Made by a program: the position numbers and the translations under genes | Notes under the pieces: model-generated | Database searches by the model: none | Told to the model about the DNA's origin: nothing | What the model saw: only the letters and a program-made list of their open reading frames with translations | From: Rhodocyclaceae bacterium | Lineage (GTDB): Bacteria > Pseudomonadota > Gammaproteobacteria > Burkholderiales > Rhodocyclaceae | Assembly (NCBI GenBank): GCA_008080565.1 | Contig: VIKE01000025.1 | Coordinates: 1 to 32,877, forward strand | Length of the DNA stretch: 32,877 bases | Direction of reading: 5' to 3' | Part shown: positions 32,129-32,877 of the stretch, piece by piece | How the letters are laid out: each line of letters opens with the position of its first letter | How positions within the stretch are numbered: the first letter of the stretch is position 1

Positions 32129-32320
32129 ATGCCGTTCGCACAAATCTATCTGATCGAAGGACGAACCGAAGAGCAGAAGAGGGCGGTCATCGAAAAGGTC
32201 AGCGCTGCCCTGGTCGAAGCACTCGGTGCACCGATTGAAAACGTCCGTGTCTGGATCCACGACGTGCCCAAGGCGCAATGGGGAATCGGCGGCAAGACGG
32301 CCAAAGATCTCGGGCGCTGA
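32129..32320 (+). CDS. dmpI: 4-Oxalocrotonate tautomerase
   Basis: A 63-residue tautomerase; after removal of Met1 the N-terminal Pro is the catalytic base (MPFAQIYLIEGRTEEQKRAV). Further conserved features are the arginine in GRTEEQK and the VRVWIHDVPKAQWGIGG segment with the second arginine and an aromatic residue. It isomerises 2-hydroxymuconate (4-oxalocrotonate). It is the last gene of the meta operon, as in CF600, and is followed by a hairpin. Confidence 0.95.
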   Translation: MPFAQIYLIEGRTEEQKRAVIEKVSAALVEALGAPIENVRVWIHDVPKAQWGIGGKTAKDLGR

Positions 32321-32328
32321 AAACGGCG

Positions 32329-32363
32329 TCCTTGGTGCGGGAAGCTCCTTCCTGCACCAAGGA
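32329..32363 (+). terminator. Long hairpin at the end of the meta operon
   Basis: TCCTTGGTGCGGGAAG (32329-32344) pairs with CTTCCTGCACCAAGGA (32348-32363), a 16-bp stem with one G·U and a CTC loop, 9 bases after the dmpI stop. No T-run follows, so it may stabilise the transcript end or work with other factors rather than being a classical terminator. Confidence 0.6.
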
Positions 32364-32429
32364 ACCCTCTCGAATCAAACGCTCGCATGTCGGTTTTCCA
32401 ATGCGGAACAATCCATACCTTGGTGGTAT

Positions 32430-32477
32430 TTAACATCGTGTTAATTGGTATTGGACGGTATTGGCGAGGGCAATGCA
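32430..32477 (+). promoter_or_regulatory. Possible sigma54 promoter and palindrome before the lipoprotein gene
   Basis: TGGCGAGGGCAATGCA (32462-32477) has GG and GC 10 bases apart and fits the -24/-12 consensus at most fixed positions (TGGC ... TGCA). A palindrome TTAACA-TCG-TGTTAA (32430-32444) lies just upstream. Together they could put this gene under a sigma54 activator such as DmpR, though I see no clear TTGATCAA-type site in 32321-32567. Confidence 0.45.
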
Positions 32478-32567
32478 TAGTCTGAATGAGCCGAAGTCTC
32501 AACGGCTGTTTCAACGAAATACGACTGAAAAAGTGCCAGCAAAAGGCACGGATAACTGGAGGAGTAG

Positions 32568-32877
32568 ATGGGCTGGGTGAAGAAAATCTCGTGGCTGCCA
32601 TTCGGCACCACCATTGCCTGCGGAGTGCTTTCCGCTTGCTCGCAAGGACCGGACATGTCCGGGATTGCAGCGGAGCGTGAGCGTTCGGTGCATCGCTATG
32701 ACATCAGTCAGGCTATGGCCAGCAATGGCAAGGTGGTCGTGGCTGGTACGCAAAGCGGTGTCGTCCTGACCTCGGAAGATCAGGGCAAGAGCTGGAAGCG
32801 GACGTCGCTTGGCAATACTTCCCTGGTTGATATGACCGTCTGTGGCGATCAGGGCTTCGTCGCTATCGATCATTACC
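32568..32877 (+). CDS. Lipoprotein with Asp-box/YCF48-like repeat, N-terminal part
   Basis: The frame starts at ATG 32568 with GGAGGAG upstream and is open to the window edge (103 codons). A signal peptide with lipobox LSAC predicts lipidation at Cys24. The segment SEDQGKSWKRTSLG near 75-88 is an Asp-box (BNR) motif as in YCF48/PSII-stability-factor-like beta-propellers. Such proteins are often encoded with RND-type exporters in aromatic-degrading proteobacteria (recalled, not verified); the neighbouring genes are beyond the edge. The function is not known. Confidence 0.75.
   Translation, partial: MGWVKKISWLPFGTTIACGVLSACSQGPDMSGIAAERERSVHRYDISQAMASNGKVVVAGTQSGVVLTSEDQGKSWKRTSLGNTSLVDMTVCGDQGFVAIDHY

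Noticed and set aside
1..32877. CRISPR array, insertion sequence, integrase or phage genes
   Set aside because: No regularly spaced repeats, transposase-like frames or terminal inverted repeats were seen.

Overview
The window reads as chromosomal DNA of a GC-rich betaproteobacterium. The closest fit from memory is the Rhodocyclales (Dechloromonas/Azonexus/Azoarcus-like), based on protein character, codon use and the pairing of an acetate-type sensory cluster with a Dmp-type phenol pathway. No database search was possible, so the genus is an inference. Genes are densely packed, mostly in tightly coupled operons with 4-bp start/stop overlaps. No insertion sequence, prophage, integrase or CRISPR array was seen.

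Layout. (1) 1-810, minus strand: the start of a class I fumarase and a YqhA/UPF0114 membrane protein. (2) 1063-15058, plus strand: a carbon (probably acetate) uptake and sensing cluster. It holds acetyl-CoA synthetase (acs, broken by an exact 17-bp tandem duplication), a structured leader with a small ORF and a terminator hairpin, a tiny membrane protein, a transporter-fused histidine kinase (CrbS/CbrA-like), a single-domain response regulator, a membrane PAS/kinase-like/DnaQ-exonuclease fusion, two tandem DUF294 nucleotidyltransferase-like proteins, a degenerate exonuclease, a large Na+/solute symporter (VC_2705 type), its DUF4212 partner and another small membrane protein. (3) 15055-15221: tRNA-Ser(GGA) with a clear promoter and terminator. 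(4) 15421-17630, minus strand: an ABM-domain membrane protein coupled to a DmpR/MopR-type sigma54 activator that keeps the phenol- and zinc-binding residues of MopR. (5) 17887-23078, plus strand: paired activator sites, a sigma54 promoter and the multicomponent phenol hydroxylase operon dmpKLMNOP plus the dmpQ ferredoxin. (6) 23171-23884, minus strand: a GntR/FCD regulator splitting the locus. (7) 24071-32320, plus strand: the catechol meta-cleavage operon dmpB-(glcG-like)-dmpC-dmpD-dmpE-(SDR)-dmpF-dmpG-dmpH-dmpI. (8) 32568 to the end: the start of a lipoprotein with an Asp-box/YCF48-like repeat, behind a possible second sigma54 promoter.

How it works together. Phenol bound by DmpR would activate the sigma54 promoter near 18007. 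Phenol hydroxylase makes catechol. DmpB cleaves it, with DmpQ keeping the DmpB iron reduced. DmpC/I/H (dehydrogenase branch) or DmpD (hydrolase branch) lead to 2-hydroxypentadienoate, and DmpE/G/F turn that into pyruvate and acetyl-CoA. The upstream cluster would sense and import small acids such as acetate.

Items most worth a second look: the 17-bp duplication that breaks acs; a dispersed ~38-bp repeat (four clear copies, one inside the sensor-kinase gene); the leader at 3064-3226 with alternating GGAGG/CCTCC segments; the kinase-like/exonuclease fusion beside a pseudo-exonuclease; and the GntR and SDR genes interrupting the usual dmp order.
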